Notes: generated from the sequence alone by a model not told the origin. A stretch of DNA of 64,000 bases from Tenrec ecaudatus (GCF_050624435.1 NC_134540.1:106359739-106423738); one strand, 5' to 3'; counted from the stretch's first letter, positions 44,522 to 56,680 are shown. Numbers and translations are program-made.

Positions 44522-44765
44522 CTATCCCTCCCTGTACCGTCCACACAATTGTTACTCTGCTTGAGCCTGTTGCTGCAGCCATTGTGACAGCCCATCTCCT
44601 TGAGGTCTTCCTCGTTCACTGACCCTCTCCCAACCAAGATCCGATGTCTTCCTCTAGGAACTGGCCCCTCCTGATACGTGCTCAAAGCATGAGAGACAAG
44701 ACGAAGTTCCGTGTGGGCCGTTCTCAGAGAGACCAACTACTGCCTGAACGTTTCCTCCGGCGGTA
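44522..44765 (-). mobile_element. RTE fragment (antisense)
   Basis: 'gttgctgcagccattgtgac', 'agcccatctccttgaggtct' and 'ggaactggcccctcctgata' are the antisense of the 3' region seen in sense at 20745-20880. It directly follows an AfroSINE. Confidence 0.78.
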
Positions 44766-46049
44766 GTGTTCATTGATCAGTTGACGTAGTGGTGTAAGAT
44801 TGTTGTGTCATTGGGAAGGTCAGGATGGCAGAAGACAGCCTGAAAGCACTGGTACTGATGACTTCACACTTCTGTTTCCGGATTCAGGCCAGAACAGTGC
44901 TTGATATGCACTCACCCAGGGCTTGTTTATAGAAAGGCCCCGCGGAGAGCATTGGCTGCGGAAGGCTTGATGAGACACTGCAATGGGGGTGTATTCACAT
45001 TCTTTGTGCCAGGAGCAAATCCTTGGCTGGGCACCCATCGCTGTCACTCCAGCCCGGAATTGTCCCCGTTGTGGGGAGGAGGGCATGGCATCCCTCGATT
45101 CAGGGATGTTCTTGGGGACTGCGTCTGAGTGGAGGGATCTGCTGCTGGAGCAGAGACCCTCAGTTTGCTGGGCCTAGTCCGAGTGGCGGTCTAGCCGGTG
45201 CTCTGGGGTGCTGTCCATCCAGCCTGGCCCACTGCTGCTAGGCTGCTGTGCGCTCACAACCCCCTGAGGCGGCCTGCGTTGGTGTGTGTGTTCGGGTAAG
45301 GACGGGGCTGTTCTGAGAGGGACTTCGAAGTGCAATGCACGCAGACTCTGCCGGACTCACGATGGCTGTGCTGTTGTGCATGGAGGCCCCCCCCCTTTTT
45401 ATGTCTGCTACTTCTAGAGGCTTGAGGTTCTTACACTCTGACCCGAATCAAAGTTGATTTACCATCGTTGACTTCGTTTGTAAGCCTCAGTTAAATATAT
45501 GCATACTTCAAGTTGCAGTCCGGCCAGGGGTGGGAGCATATTGTTGAATTATTCATTTGGTTTGCTCGTCAAGGTCAGTTCTTGTTTTTTTGGGAAAGAA
45601 CACCCTGTAGGTACTGGAGTTGGGAGGGATTTTAATGAAACGGCCCGCTTCTTCCTTTCTCTGCCTTATTCAGCCATCGAGCAAAGCCACATCCCGCCCC
45701 TCTCCTCTTGCCTGTACTGGTGGTTTCAGTTGGGTGGGGCTGGAGGGGCTTGAAGCTACAGTTATTGGGCAACCTGAGAGTTTGTTCGTGGTCCCACGAG
45801 CCCCTCAACACAGCGCTCTGCCCAGTCTGCGTGTCCTGATCCGACTCTGGAAATTGGGAGTCTGAAAACAGTTGCTCGAGTAGGGAATGTTAATACTTGG
45901 ATGTGTAGCTCGAGACTTGGAAAGTAACCTGAGGGCTTGGGGTCCGTTCCTCTCCCGCGCCCTTTCACTGGGCGCTAATCTGGTTTCATTAAGCTGCTCT
46001 TGAGAATGAGGAGCGATGAGACCCAAGTACCCGCTAGACTCAGCCAGGC
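44766..46049. other. STK24: Intronic stretch without identified gene
   Basis: About 1.3 kb with no clear repeat; overlapping open frames on both strands without splice signals. Confidence 0.4.
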
Positions 46050-46255
46050 GCTTTCCGTGGAGCCCTGGTGGTGCAGTGGATAAGTGTTGGGGCTGCGATG
46101 CGTGGTCGGCAGTTCGAAACCACCAGCAGCGCTTCCTGAGAGAGACTGGGCTTTCTGGCGAACAGTTGTAGGATCTCGGAAACCCATGGGAGGTGGCGTG
46201 GAGGGTGTCACTGTGAGTCCGCATTGGCTTCTTGGCAGAGTTTGGTTGCTGCTTA
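46050..46255 (+). mobile_element. AfroSINE, full length (sense)
   Basis: Excellent head ('gagccctggtggtgcagtgg', 'cggcagttcgaaaccaccag'), middle 'ggatctcggaaacccatggg' and tail 'gtgagtccgcattggcttct'. Confidence 0.95.
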
Positions 46256-46417
46256 ATTTGAAACGAATGGACCATCTTGTGGTCATTTTCTCACACCTAA
46301 AGCGTTGCCAGTAAGGTGGCTCTCTGGAAGAACACAGTGATACAGGGCTGTGGCGGGCTACTGTGTTCATGAATGGGCTGGGACCCCAATAGGAAGAAAG
46401 CTCGGCTTACAATTTGT

Positions 46418-46622
46418 AGCTCTGGTGGCATGGAGGTTAAGCGTTGGGCTGTGATCCGAAAGGGCAGCAGTTCGGAGCCACCATCCGCTTCTCTGGAAAA
46501 AGAAGAGGCTTTCTACTCCCCAAAAGAGTTACAGCGTCAGAAACTCACAGGGGCAGTTCCACCCTGACATCTAAAGGGAGGGTCGCCATGAGTCGACATA
46601 GACTCAAGGGCATTGGTTTTTG
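46418..46622 (+). mobile_element. AfroSINE, full length (sense)
   Basis: 'agctctggtggcatggaggt', 'ggcagcagttcggagccacc', 'gcgtcagaaactcacagggg' and 'cgccatgagtcgacatagac'. Confidence 0.93.
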
Positions 46623-48044
46623 GTCATTAAAATGCCGGGCTGGGGAAAAAATTGCAGCTGGCTTACCTTTCCCTTGGTTGAGTCAGGGATTCATATTTTC
46701 TAGCCCGTTTGTCCTTTACCTGACAGACAGTAGAGCCGTCCTTACTCAGCAGTATTTGCTGAGGTTTGCACAACCCCTGAAAGGCATGCTTATTTAAGCC
46801 CCCATTGGCAGTGCTTTAAAGAGCCAGTTGAGACTAGGCAGCTGTGGAATCTGGTGCCAAGGAAACATTAAGCCTGCGAGCAGACTGTCGGAAAATAATG
46901 TAGTCTTGTGAGTGCCTTCGTCTTCAAGCTAGGGTGAGGGTAAAAAGTTGTCCGTGGCATATGCTTAAAGTCCATGCGGATCCTTGGGGCATCGCGAGTA
47001 AGGAGCCAAGCCTTTGTCTCAGCAGTGGAGAGTAGCACCCAGTAGGAGAGCGTTTCCCGCAGCCCACACTTATTAACTACAGGCCAAGGACATTCACGCT
47101 TGCTTTGAGATGGAAGATTTTCTGTTCTCAACTAACAGGAGAAATATGGAAGCCGCGAGGGAAATGCATTACTTTGTTCGGTTCCACCCCACTTCGAATT
47201 TTTGTGGTGTGTCTTACCTACTTAATCCCAGGTTTCAATAAGTCTGTTGTTCTAGAAATATGAATGACATCCTCATGGTAAGTTGTAGGTAAGGGCGTGG
47301 GCCTCTCAGAAGAACTGGTTCAAATCTCGCCCCTCCCACACCTGCTTTCTGATGCCCGACAAGCCCTCTACCTGTTGTGCTGTGGGTTCCTTAACTTTGA
47401 AAAGGTGAGGTTAAATGAGTTAATTTTCTTGAAACGGTGTCTGGTGTGTTTATTAAGTCGGCTGCTTCTAAGTAAGAAACAGCAGAGCTTCGGCAAATAA
47501 TTGTAACATTAACATTTTAAATTATATGCTAATTTACCTGAGCCATCCATCACCTTGTCTGAATCTGACACTTCTGTTAGGCTCTTTAGTCTCTGCTCAC
47601 AGTTGCAGAAATTTTCAAAATGTTGCTATCATGACCACTTCACAGGAAAACGGTCTTATTATGAAGAGACAAACGCTGTGCTTAATTTTTTAAAAAGGTG
47701 GTCAGCATACACGTTGAAGTGGTGCGGTGATTTTCCTCAGCTTGAAGCTTCATGGACACAGTTCGTTTTCTGATCTGCGTGGGCCATCTGTCTTAGGTAC
47801 TCAGTCAGGGTAAACAGGCGATCGGGGTATGGAGTTTCTGTAAATGTGAATGTGTGGAAAACGACAACTTTCGGGGCTTCATTTTCTGAAAGCCTTTTGT
47901 TTACTGGGCGCCTGAGCTCTCATTTCATGCCAGGTGCTTTGTTGTGCACGGGGCAAGAAGAACTGAACCGCCTTTCCCCATAGGGCCGCTGCAGGCATTT
48001 GTGGGGAGTATAGAAATGTAAATGCGCCTTTAGTTATGAGCAGT
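46623..48044. other. STK24: Intronic stretch, repeat-poor
   Basis: About 1.4 kb with no AfroSINE or L1 signature. A MIR- or L2-like core ('gggcgcctgagctctcattt', 'catgccaggtgctttgttgt') is possible near 47905-47950. Confidence 0.4.
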
Positions 48045-48820
48045 TTTATGTAGGTAGATATTGCACGTTATAAAATCCACCCATCTCAGATAAACAATTC
48101 AGTAAATTCTGTAACTTTGGCAAATGGTGCAGCAGCTACAAACACCCATCTGTAGAACATTCTCACCCCTTTCCGCCAAGATGCTCACTTATAGTTGGTT
48201 GCATTTCACACAGCCAGCTCTGGGTAACCCCTCACGGCTTTCTGTCTTATGAATTCGCTTCTTCGTGGAAGCAGCGGGTATACGATGTCTTGTGCTTGAC
48301 GCGAGGAGCCCCTGTGGCACTGTTAGAGAAGCATTGGGCTGCTAACCACAAGGTTGGCGGTTCAACTCTCCAGCTAGTCCCTGGGAGAAAGAGCAGGCTT
48401 TGAGCTCCTCTAAGGTAACTGTGTGGAGGGTTGCTAGGAGTTCGAGTGGACTCTGGCAGTGGGGCACTTGCATAATGTTTTCAAGATTCATCCTTAATTT
48501 AGCTGGTGTCAATAGGTTAGTCCTTTTTTATTGCTGATGAGTATTCCGTCCTATAGATGTAGCATATTCCGCCTGCTGTTCATCATTCAATAACATTTAG
48601 GTTGTGTCCAGTGTTTGGCTATTGTGGGTAATGGGCCTTGTGAGTGTTTGTCCGCACATCTCAGGTGGACATATTTAAGTTCTCTTTGAGTCGATACCTA
48701 GGAGTGAGAGCTTACGCCTACTCCATATTGCGCTTTTATGTTTAATTTTTAAAGAAACTTCCCAGCGATTTCTGAACTGGCCACACCGTTTTCCTTTCCC
48801 TCCAGGAGCTTAAGCAGCGT
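48045..48820 (-). mobile_element. Old L1 (L1M-type) 3' end (antisense), interrupted by AfroSINE
   Basis: It follows L1M antisense order from the 3' terminus ('gataaacaattcagtaaatt', 'ctacaaacacccatctgtag') and, after the SINE at 48303-48478, resumes 'tcaagattcatccttaattt', 'ggttgtgtccagtgtttggc', 'acctaggagtgagagcttac', 'ctggccacaccgttttcctt'. Confidence 0.82.
48303..48478 (+). mobile_element. AfroSINE inserted in L1M (sense)
   Basis: 'gaggagcccctgtggcactg', 'gcattgggctgctaaccaca', 'aggttggcggttcaactctc' and 'gggttgctaggagttcgagt'. Confidence 0.92.
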
Positions 48821-49499
48821 CCTGTTTCTTGCATGTGTGGTTTTGAATGCAATGTGGTCATTGTGTTGCCAAAAGGAGACGCCGAGTCCTTAGTGTATAC
48901 TCTAATAGATGAGAGAATTTATATGATCGAGTCATCATCATCTTCCATAACATGTCACCTGCGAGACAAACCTTCACAGTTCACACAGAGCTTTGGTGAG
49001 ATTACTTTGAACCCAGTCATACAGTGGCAAGGGCAGGCTGACTGAAGGTAGAACCTTGGGCCAGTCTGACTCCCAAACTCACCATCGTAAACATTTTGCT
49101 TCACTGACTTGTGATTGTTTCAAACAATTTTTTGCATGATTTTCAGCATACTGTGGGTACTGCAAAACTGCTTTCATTGTGTTCCATTGCTGGTGCAATT
49201 TAATAATATAGGAAGATCCAACAAATAGATGGTTAAGGACAATTTCCATTACAAAAGTAATACATGCTTATAATAGGAATATGACAAAAATATTACATAA
49301 AAATAGTAAACTCGATGTTGTGTTGCATAATTGACTGTCACGGAGGCATTTCAGTGTTGTAGTCAGGTTACCCTGGGGGAGGTGTGTGCTTGCCTCCATA
49401 CTTGGAGCGGACCAAGTGGAAATTGGAAATGGTGGACAAAGTGGGCAGCAGGTTGAATCATTTAGTATCAACAGTGTAGCCTTTCTATTTCTCGTTTTG

Positions 49500-49690
49500 G
49501 AACGAGCCTTGGTGGCGTAGTGGTTACGCATTGGGCTGCTCACCGTAAGGTCAGCAGTTGAAGCCACCATCCAGTTGCACTGAGGGGAAAAGCTGGGGCT
49601 TTCCACTCTGGCAAAGACTTAATCTCGGAAACTGAGCGGGACACTTCCACTCAGTCCTACGGGGTTGCTATGAGTCAGCATCGATATGAC
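49500..49690 (+). mobile_element. AfroSINE (sense)
   Basis: 'gagccttggtggcgtagtgg', 'gctcaccgtaaggtcagcag', 'taatctcggaaactgagcgg' and 'gggttgctatgagtcagcat'. Confidence 0.95.
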
Positions 49691-49756
49691 ATGTTATTAG
49701 AAGGCAATAATGATGATGAGTGAGTTTTTCTCTTTAATTAAAGTTATTTTGTTTGG

Positions 49757-49950
49757 GGGCCAGGTGGTTTAGTGAGCTACACATTGGGCTGCTAACTGCA
49801 GGGTCAGCAGTTCAAAACCACCAGGGAGAAAAGATGAGGCTTTCTACTCCCAGAAAGATTTAAAGTCTCAGAAACCCAGAGGAGCCGTTCTCTGCCCTAC
49901 AGGGCTGCTATGAGTCCGAACCGACCAGATGGCATGAGTTTGTTTTGGTG
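49757..49950 (+). mobile_element. AfroSINE (sense)
   Basis: 'gggggccaggtggtttagtg', 'ttgggctgctaactgcaggg', 'aaagtctcagaaacccagag' and 'gctgctatgagtccgaaccg'. Confidence 0.95.
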
Positions 49951-50923
49951 CGTCTCAAGGTCTTGGTGACGAACCTCTTTCTGTGTAACTTCTCTCTCTC
50001 TAAGCCCTGGGCTTTGTCTTGTACTTGTCACTAGGACTTCTTCCAGAAACATCGGCAGTTTTAGAGAGGGGGCAACACAGTGGTATTTTTCCGTGGTCGT
50101 CTCAGTAGTGACAACCTCAGCTTGGGTCCAAGTAGAGAGCAAGACAGAATTGATGGGACCCCATGTTTCTAGGCAAAGGTAACGAGGGGAAAGGCGCCTA
50201 GGAGGATAGGTGACACCGACCCCTCTAGAGGTTTAGACATGTACTGTGCTTTGGAGAGGGTCTCAGGAGGATGCTCCCCACACAGGATCCAGGATTCCTG
50301 CAGGCAGGCGCGTGTGTGTCATATCCAGGCAGGGGGAGAAGGAGAAAAAGGTCAGCAGGGGAGGACGAGAATGGGTCAGAGATGAAGAAAATGAACTAAT
50401 AAGCTTTTCTGCTGAGCCAAAGACCAGTTGAGGAGGGAGGGACAGAGAGCAAATGGTGACGATAGGACACAAGGACATGGAATTGCCGTCAGCTTCCTCG
50501 GGTAAGGTTGCTGAGTCCTGATTTGCACCTTATGGCCTGTGCTCGTGAGTAGTTCGTCATTGCTGTCAAGCTGGCTCTGACCCCGGGGAACCCCGTGCAC
50601 AATGCAGCCAAGCACGTCCCACCTGTGCCATCTCTGCAGTTGGCGGTGTGGTTGAGCCCCGGGTGCGGTGCGGCCACTGTGTGTGCAGCGCCTTCTCATC
50701 AGGGGGTCACCTCACAACGCTGGACAAGTGCCCTCCTGTGATCGGAGTGTTTGCATCCACTTCGTTTTAGAAATAGGTAGCCAGCCACTTCTTCCCAGTC
50801 TTTCTTAGCCTGATGTGCTGCTGAAACCCATCCACTTATCCGGCCCGCCGGGTGTTTTTGCCGCTGCTGCCTGTCCTGCTTAGCAGCCGACTCGTCCAGT
50901 GTGTATAGGAATTTGTTCTTAGT
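49951..50923. other. STK24: Intronic stretch without identified gene
   Basis: A possible very worn AfroSINE lies at about 50555-50690 ('caagctggctctgaccccgg'). Nothing else is recognisable. Confidence 0.35.
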
Positions 50924-51004
50924 TTTTTTTAAACTGTAGTCCGGCCCTCCAATGGTCTGAGGGACAGTGAACTGGCCCCCTGTTTAAAAAGCTTGGGACC
51001 TCTG
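50924..51004 (-). mobile_element. hAT fragment of the 41241 family (antisense)
   Basis: 'tgtagtccggccctccaatg', 'tgagggacagtgaactggcc' and the worn end 'aagcttgggacctctg' are the inverse of the left half of the 201-bp element. Confidence 0.8.
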
Positions 51005-51009
51005 CTCTA

Positions 51010-51137
51010 GGCTCTTCCTCTCGTTTGCAGAAGAGGAAACTGAGAGGCAAATGGGTTTAGGAACTGGTCCAAGGCCCCACAGAACCATTGGCAGGTTTTG
51101 ACCCCAGGCCAGCAGTCTTACTCACTGTGTTACATGA
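51010..51137 (+). mobile_element. MIR (sense)
   Basis: 'agaagaggaaactgagaggc', 'ggtccaaggccccacagaac' and 'ttttgaccccaggccagcag' follow the MIR consensus order. Confidence 0.75.
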
Positions 51138-51414
51138 GGGCAAGTGAATACAAGGGACGTGACTATAAACTGTTGTATCAGGTCAAGTGCAAAAGAATTC
51201 TATAAAACCAAACCTTTTATTAAAGAAACCTATCAAAACGAGAAGTGATTGTTTCTGACATAGCCTCCATCTAGCTGTGTACACTTTTAAACAGTTTTAA
51301 GGGCTTGACAGAAAAAAAGAGAGAATGCAACAGAGAGTGGACCACAAAGCCTGAGTGTCTTGTTGGGCTGCACAGAAAACGTTTGAGGACCCCTGGTCTT
51401 AACGTTACTCGTAA

Positions 51415-51602
51415 GAAAAACCCAAACGGAACTGAAGGCCATCGAGTGGACTTCAACTCGTCGTGACCTTAGAGGACAGAGCACCCCTGTGAGTTGCCCA
51501 GCCTGTGACTCTGGAGCAGCCTCATCTTTCTGCAGGGCAACTGTGGGGTCAAACTGCTGACCATGAAGGTAACAGCCCAACTTGTACACCACTATGCCTT
51601 CA
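51415..51602 (-). mobile_element. AfroSINE (antisense)
   Basis: 'ggccatcgagtggacttcaa', 'gtgaccttagaggacagagc', 'aactgtggggtcaaactgct' and 'ggtaacagcccaacttgtac'. Confidence 0.88.
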
Positions 51603-51604
51603 AA

Positions 51605-51730
51605 AAACTCCATACTCGGTGCTGTCGAGTCGGTGTCTACTCAGAATGACCCTACAGGACAGCTTAGGACTGCCCCGTGGGCTTCCCAGTTTCCTCTTTC
51701 TCCCAAGGTCGGCTGCAGGCACAGCAGTGT
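51605..51730 (-). mobile_element. AfroSINE 3' half (antisense)
   Basis: 'cggtgctgtcgagtcggtgt' and 'aatgaccctacaggacagct' are clear; it abuts the preceding copy. Confidence 0.8.
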
Positions 51731-53268
51731 GACACTGGCTTCTTGAACCTCTGTCATCTCCTCGGGATTACCCAGGATAGCAGACTAGGCCGTTGCCCGT
51801 CCTAAGGGTTGGGGTGGGACCTACAGGGTTTCTTGGAAAGGTTGATTTGGGGAACACTGACTGCATCCTGCCCTTGCCTCCCCTCCTGGAACTAACGTCA
51901 GGGACGACGACACTGCTTTTCCTACGGTCGGCTGTGTGGGCCTGTGCACCTATTTGTGTGGGACGAGTCAACCTAGCCTGGAACTATGCCAGGCCCCCCT
52001 TGATGCTTCTGAACTTGGAAGGATTTTGAGGTGAAAGAAATGTGGCTATTGGTGGGCACCTGCCAGAGCAATTGGGCCGGACTTGTCTAGAATAGCCAGA
52101 GTTCCCTTCTATTCAGTCTTGTTACCGATCATTTTATAAAACATTCAGGAAGGGGAGTTCACTTGTAAGGGGTTGGAGATGGCACCCGACTTTACTGCTT
52201 AGGATGATTGATCTGTCACCAGGCGTTGCCCTGAGGCCTGGCCGAGTTCAGAAACAACTCTCCGTAGTGTCACCCATACGGGGGTCTCACCCCGACATAC
52301 TGGGGCTTCCCCTCCATATTCCAACTGGGTGTGACCTGCTGTGAGCTACAGAGCCGCCGCAGCTGTGCCCCGGGCTCTCCCACAGGTAGCCTTGTTAGGA
52401 GGTCTAGAAGGATGCTTGGGAAGCTGCTGAGCGGGGCACCTTTACGTGGGGGAGCTACGGGAGTGGGAGCGCCTGCTGTTTGTCGTTGCTTATTGCATAT
52501 AGGCGACGGCCTGCATACTTGGCATCGCTTCTGATTTTCAGGCTTTGTTTTAATAAAGGCTGTGCCTGGATTAATTTCCCCACCAGCTGTACAATTTATT
52601 TTGACATCCAGTGCTTGCCCAACAAAACCTGTCCTGATTTTGGTTTTGCCCTGGTGCCTGTGCCTGCTTGTCCCAAAGCCGCAAGCGCTTACCTTTAACA
52701 GGTCCAGGGCGAGGCCGGGCCATCCGCTAAGTGCGCCCCCCACCCCCGTGGTTCAGATGGATGAGCAACCCAGGTGGGGAGAATCACTAAGCACCCTCAG
52801 CAGGGTCTTGTGAGGGCACAGTTTGTAACGGAGACGCTTCTTCAGAACAGAGTGAGTCCTGGCATCTTTCCTCAGAGGCGCCTTCCCCACAAGTCCCTGT
52901 CTCCTGACCACTGGGCATTTAGCTCACCTTTGAGAGACCTGCTAGTAGACAGCAGACAGCGTAGGGCTGTAGTTCTCCCTTGCAGCCAACAGCACATTTG
53001 TGCCATCTATACTGTGGAAGAGTGAAGGCTGACCAAGTTAGAAACAGTGGAATTTGTTTCTCAGCAAGAAGAGGTGCTTGCGGAGTGTCCTGAGTCAGCA
53101 TGCGGTGTGGAAACAGGAAGTTCTGACCTTAGACTCTAAGAGGTTCCTTATCAAGTAGAAGTCAACCGTCCCCCTCTTGAGTTCCCGGCCCAATGCGCCT
53201 TTGGCTTGACTGCTGGCTAGACCCCTCCCGGTCAGACAGTGGGGGTAGAAGGTGCTCTTCCCAGAAGC
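51731..53268. other. STK24: Intronic stretch, repeat-poor
   Basis: About 1.5 kb with no clear repeat and no supportable exon. Confidence 0.4.
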
Positions 53269-53289
53269 GGGGGGGGGGGGGGGGGGGGG
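53269..53289. repeat. Poly(G) run of 21
   Basis: G from 53269 to 53289, followed by more G-rich sequence to about 53304. Strong potential for G-quadruplex formation. Confidence 0.95.
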
Positions 53290-53304
53290 AGGAGAAGGGG
53301 GGGA

Positions 53305-55195
53305 TTTCCTGGCTGAGGAAGGTCAGACGGGAACCCCGGGATTTCTTTGCTGCTTCTGTTTCCCAGAGGGTGGGAGCTGACTAAGCTTTCCTTTGGACCT
53401 GTGTGCATGAGTGCGTTTAAAAGTTTGACGGTTAAAGGGAGATGACGTCAAGGAATCCAGAAGAAAAAAAATGTTTGGAAAAGGATTGTGGTAGCAACTG
53501 TACAGTTCTGCGTGATGCGATTGAGCTATGGAGTGATAATATATGTATTAATTCCCAATTAATCATAAATGAAAACGTTGAGAGGAAGAAAGTTTGAGGG
53601 AAAAATACTATATCTTTAAATTCCATTCACTCCCTCCCACTCCCACACACACACTTTAGGAAGCCCCCTGTATATCTTTCTGTATGCACTTGCATTTTCT
53701 ACAAAGGACAGCTCGATTTTCCAACGGACAGGGCAGTGGGGAGAGTTTCGATGAAGGGTGAACTGGCAGTTTTTTTAGAAGGAAAGAAAGCCTCTTTGTC
53801 AGCCGGCTTGGTTGAGACATATTGCTGGCCCTTGCACAGGACTGTGGGGGACCCAGGGACCCAGTGCTATTTTTAGGACCCAGGCAATGCCTTTTGATGT
53901 AATGATCAGATTCGTCTGCTGAGACTGATGATAGGGCATTTTCACTTGCTTGTAATTAGCCTTAGGATTGATTACTAATGGAAAGAATAATTTGTTTTAA
54001 AATTATAGGAAAAGGGGTACAAAGCTAAGCCAGACTTCACACTCAGGTCGTTTTCCTCCTCCTTTGGGTCATTTTACCTTGTGTTATATACATAGTATAT
54101 TCTCGATCCGTGCGTTTATTTTGGCCTGTGCTTTAGTTAGTGATTTTCAAAATGTCTCCAAAATGGAGTGCTATTTTCAAGCTATTCTTACGCACTCTTA
54201 GGCGTGCTTGCCTAAAGCCCACACCAGCTCCAGTACAGGTAGCAGTAATCACGTTTTGTGATGCGTGCCTGCCCCCTCCTCTCCATGTGTAGGCTGCTTG
54301 GATCCCTTGCCCAGTCTGTGGAATAAATATTACTAGTTTCTACTGAGAAGCTCAGTAAGAGCTACCGAGTCTCAACTGGAGGAAGATCGAGACCTCATGA
54401 GTCTTGATTTGCGTTCTCGCCACTGTATTTTACTGTCGGAGAGTAGCAGGCGGTGGTCAGTCCTGCCTGCAGACTCACTGTGGGGCCCAGATGATGGGGC
54501 TGCAAGTCCAGGGCCTGGCAAATGCCTGGTGCCCTTGGAGAGATCTCTGAAGAGCTGCATAAGGAAGTTCATACCCAGCGGAGAGGAAACCAGATGACCT
54601 CCTATAGTCCGTGTCAACTCACAGATCGAGGTGGGCCTCAGAAATGGCCCGGACTTTGCTTACGACTCTCATCGGCCGAAGCTGCACCACAAGCAGCAGA
54701 TTTCCACCTCCTCAGCTGTGGCTTTCGCCCAGTGGCGCAGGGGCACCAGACGTTTCAGGATGAACCTGTTGATGTGAGGCTGAAAAGTCAGCCGCCCCAA
54801 ATTCTAATCTCCTGCCGATTGCGTTGCAGAATGCGTAAGTTTCTAGCAAGCTTCTGCTCAGAAACGGCTAATAGGATTTCTCTTTCATAAACCACTGAAG
54901 GATGGATGTCCAACTTGGACCTCTATACAAGTCTTTTGAATGGGCCTGCCTGCTCTGCCCATTCACACCCCCCCACCCCCACTGCCCCGAGGCTGGGCCC
55001 GAGCCCTTACCCGGTTCCTCCCTGACTTTTGTCTGCTGTGCTTCCTGGTTGAAGGTCACTGCCGGAGAAAGGATGCCTTTCTCCTGAGTCTGCCGAAGGA
55101 GAAGTGCTTTCCTAGCCCCTGCACACAGGCCTGTAGGAGATGCGCCGCAAGATTCTCAAAGCCTGGAATGTTCATGTATCATTCCTGACAGTGTT
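53305..55195. other. STK24: Intronic stretch, repeat-poor; possible conserved non-coding sequence
   Basis: About 1.9 kb without AfroSINE or L1 signatures. The part 53880-54010 is A+T-rich with homeodomain-like TAAT cores (53955, 53976, 53989). No exon is supported. Confidence 0.4.
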
Positions 55196-55197
55196 AT

Positions 55198-55350
55198 TTT
55201 GGAGTTCCTGGGTGGTGTGCACGATTAGTGGGCTCAGCTTCTCACAGAAGGGCTGGAGGTTTGGGTCCACTCAGAAGAAGAGCTGGGCCATCTGCTTCTG
55301 GGAGCCGGTGGAGCGCAGTTCTACGGGGACAGACCGGACTCGCCGTGACT
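55198..55350 (+). mobile_element. AfroSINE, diverged (sense)
   Basis: 'gttcctgggtggtgtgcacg', 'gagcgcagttctacggggac' and 'actcgccgtgactcagcagt'. Confidence 0.6.
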
Positions 55351-55591
55351 CAGCAGTATTGGCAGCATCATTTCTGTGTACACTTAGCGTTCATCCGATG
55401 AGTGCCTTTTCCGGGCTCCCAGCACCCCTTTCTGTAGGGACTCCACCCTCCACTCGTGCTCCCTCAGATGGACAGTTCTCGTTTCCCAGGTTTCGGAAGG
55501 CACTGGAGAATGTCTCTGGAACCCCAAGCCAAACCAGCAACTGCAAACCAGCGGAAGCCTTAGCCAAGGGCTGTGCAGCGCATGCCTCTCC

Positions 55592-55776
55592 CCGGGCGGT
55601 TCTCACCTGGTGGGGGGGGTCGTGACCCCTTTGGATGTGGAACGCCCCTTTCACAGGGTCGCTTGATTCAGAATGACAGCTATGAACTGTCAGTTATTAG
55701 CAATGAAAATCATGTTATGGTTGGGGGGTCACCACCACATGAGGAACTGTATGAAAGGGTGGCTGAGAAACCACTG
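55592..55776 (-). mobile_element. SPIN-like hAT element, internally deleted (antisense)
   Basis: Worn left end (ggcggttctcacctg) and right end 'gctgagaaaccactg' at 55776. The inside, 'agcaatgaaaatcatgttat' and 'ggggtcaccaccacatgagg', is the inverse of the elements at 6996 and 18833. Confidence 0.82.
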
Positions 55777-56044
55777 CTTTAGTCAATACTAGGCTAGTGT
55801 GATTAGGCAACTTGGATTTTACAGGGCAGGGTAGGGGGGGCACCTCAAATAATGGGGGGAAATGGAATGGAGAAATAATGTATTTTTCCCATGAACTTTT
55901 TGAAGCCCTCCTGTACTTCTGACCAGCTCAAATGGAAGGACAAAGGTAGGATTGTGACCAATTACTGTCAGAAAAGAGTCATTCAGTATTAGCCGCAGCA
56001 AAACATGACTATAGAAGCAGCAGTTTCCATTCATTCAGAACTCA

Positions 56045-56195
56045 GTAGCTAGCAGCTATTGTTCAAGGACTTTTTCTTACATTTTTATTGTATCCTTTCA
56101 GAATTCTTAAGAAATAAGTGGTCTATCACCCCATTTAGTAGCTGAGGAAATGGGATTTGGAGAGTAAAGTTAACTCATGTGCTGCGTAGACCCCA
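56045..56195 (+). mobile_element. MIR-like fragment (tentative)
   Basis: 'ttgtatcctttcagaattct', 'gtagctgaggaaatgggatt' and 'agagtaaagttaactcatgt' resemble MIR core order. Confidence 0.5.
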
Positions 56196-56379
56196 AGTGC
56201 TTATATGCAGCCCCTCCAAAGCCCACCCCTTTTACTCTTGTCCCTAAATTAATTTTGTCGTTGGCATATCATCTTCAAGCTCTGTCAGATATCATGACTT
56301 GACTGCTGGCCGAGACGGAGTTCATTGGACCAAGCACCTCGTACAGTTTACTTGTAGAAGGACATCGCGGTTGCGCCTG

Positions 56380-56680
56380 CCTTTGGGTTGTGTAACGAGT
56401 GCTGCCGTGTGCTCAGGTGTATGTGCACGTGTCTCTTTGGGTCTCTGCTTTCAAGTCTCCTATCTAGGGTAGAGTTGCTGGCTCATGCGGTAATTCTATT
56501 TTTAGGTTTGGCTCCCCCCCCCCACAAACAGCCACACTGTTAGCCATTTGACACCCACCAGGCACGGGCCAGGGTTCCAGTTTCCCCACAGCATTGCCGG
56601 CTTTTGGTATTTCTCGTGTGTCATTTGTGTTGTGAATCTTAGCGTCCTAAGGGGAGTGAAATGGTAAGTCAGGCGGCTTT
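56380..56680 (-). mobile_element. Old L1 3' fragment (antisense)
   Basis: 'gtagagttgctggctcatgc', 'ggtaattctatttttaggtt', then 'gcacgggccagggttccagt' follow L1M antisense order ('ggattgctgggtcatatggtaattctatt … ggttccaatttctcc'). Confidence 0.7.

Noticed and set aside
48833-49045. 70-codon + frame as an STK24 exon or separate gene
   Set aside because: It follows an old L1 fragment, has no acceptor/donor pair and no recognisable similarity.
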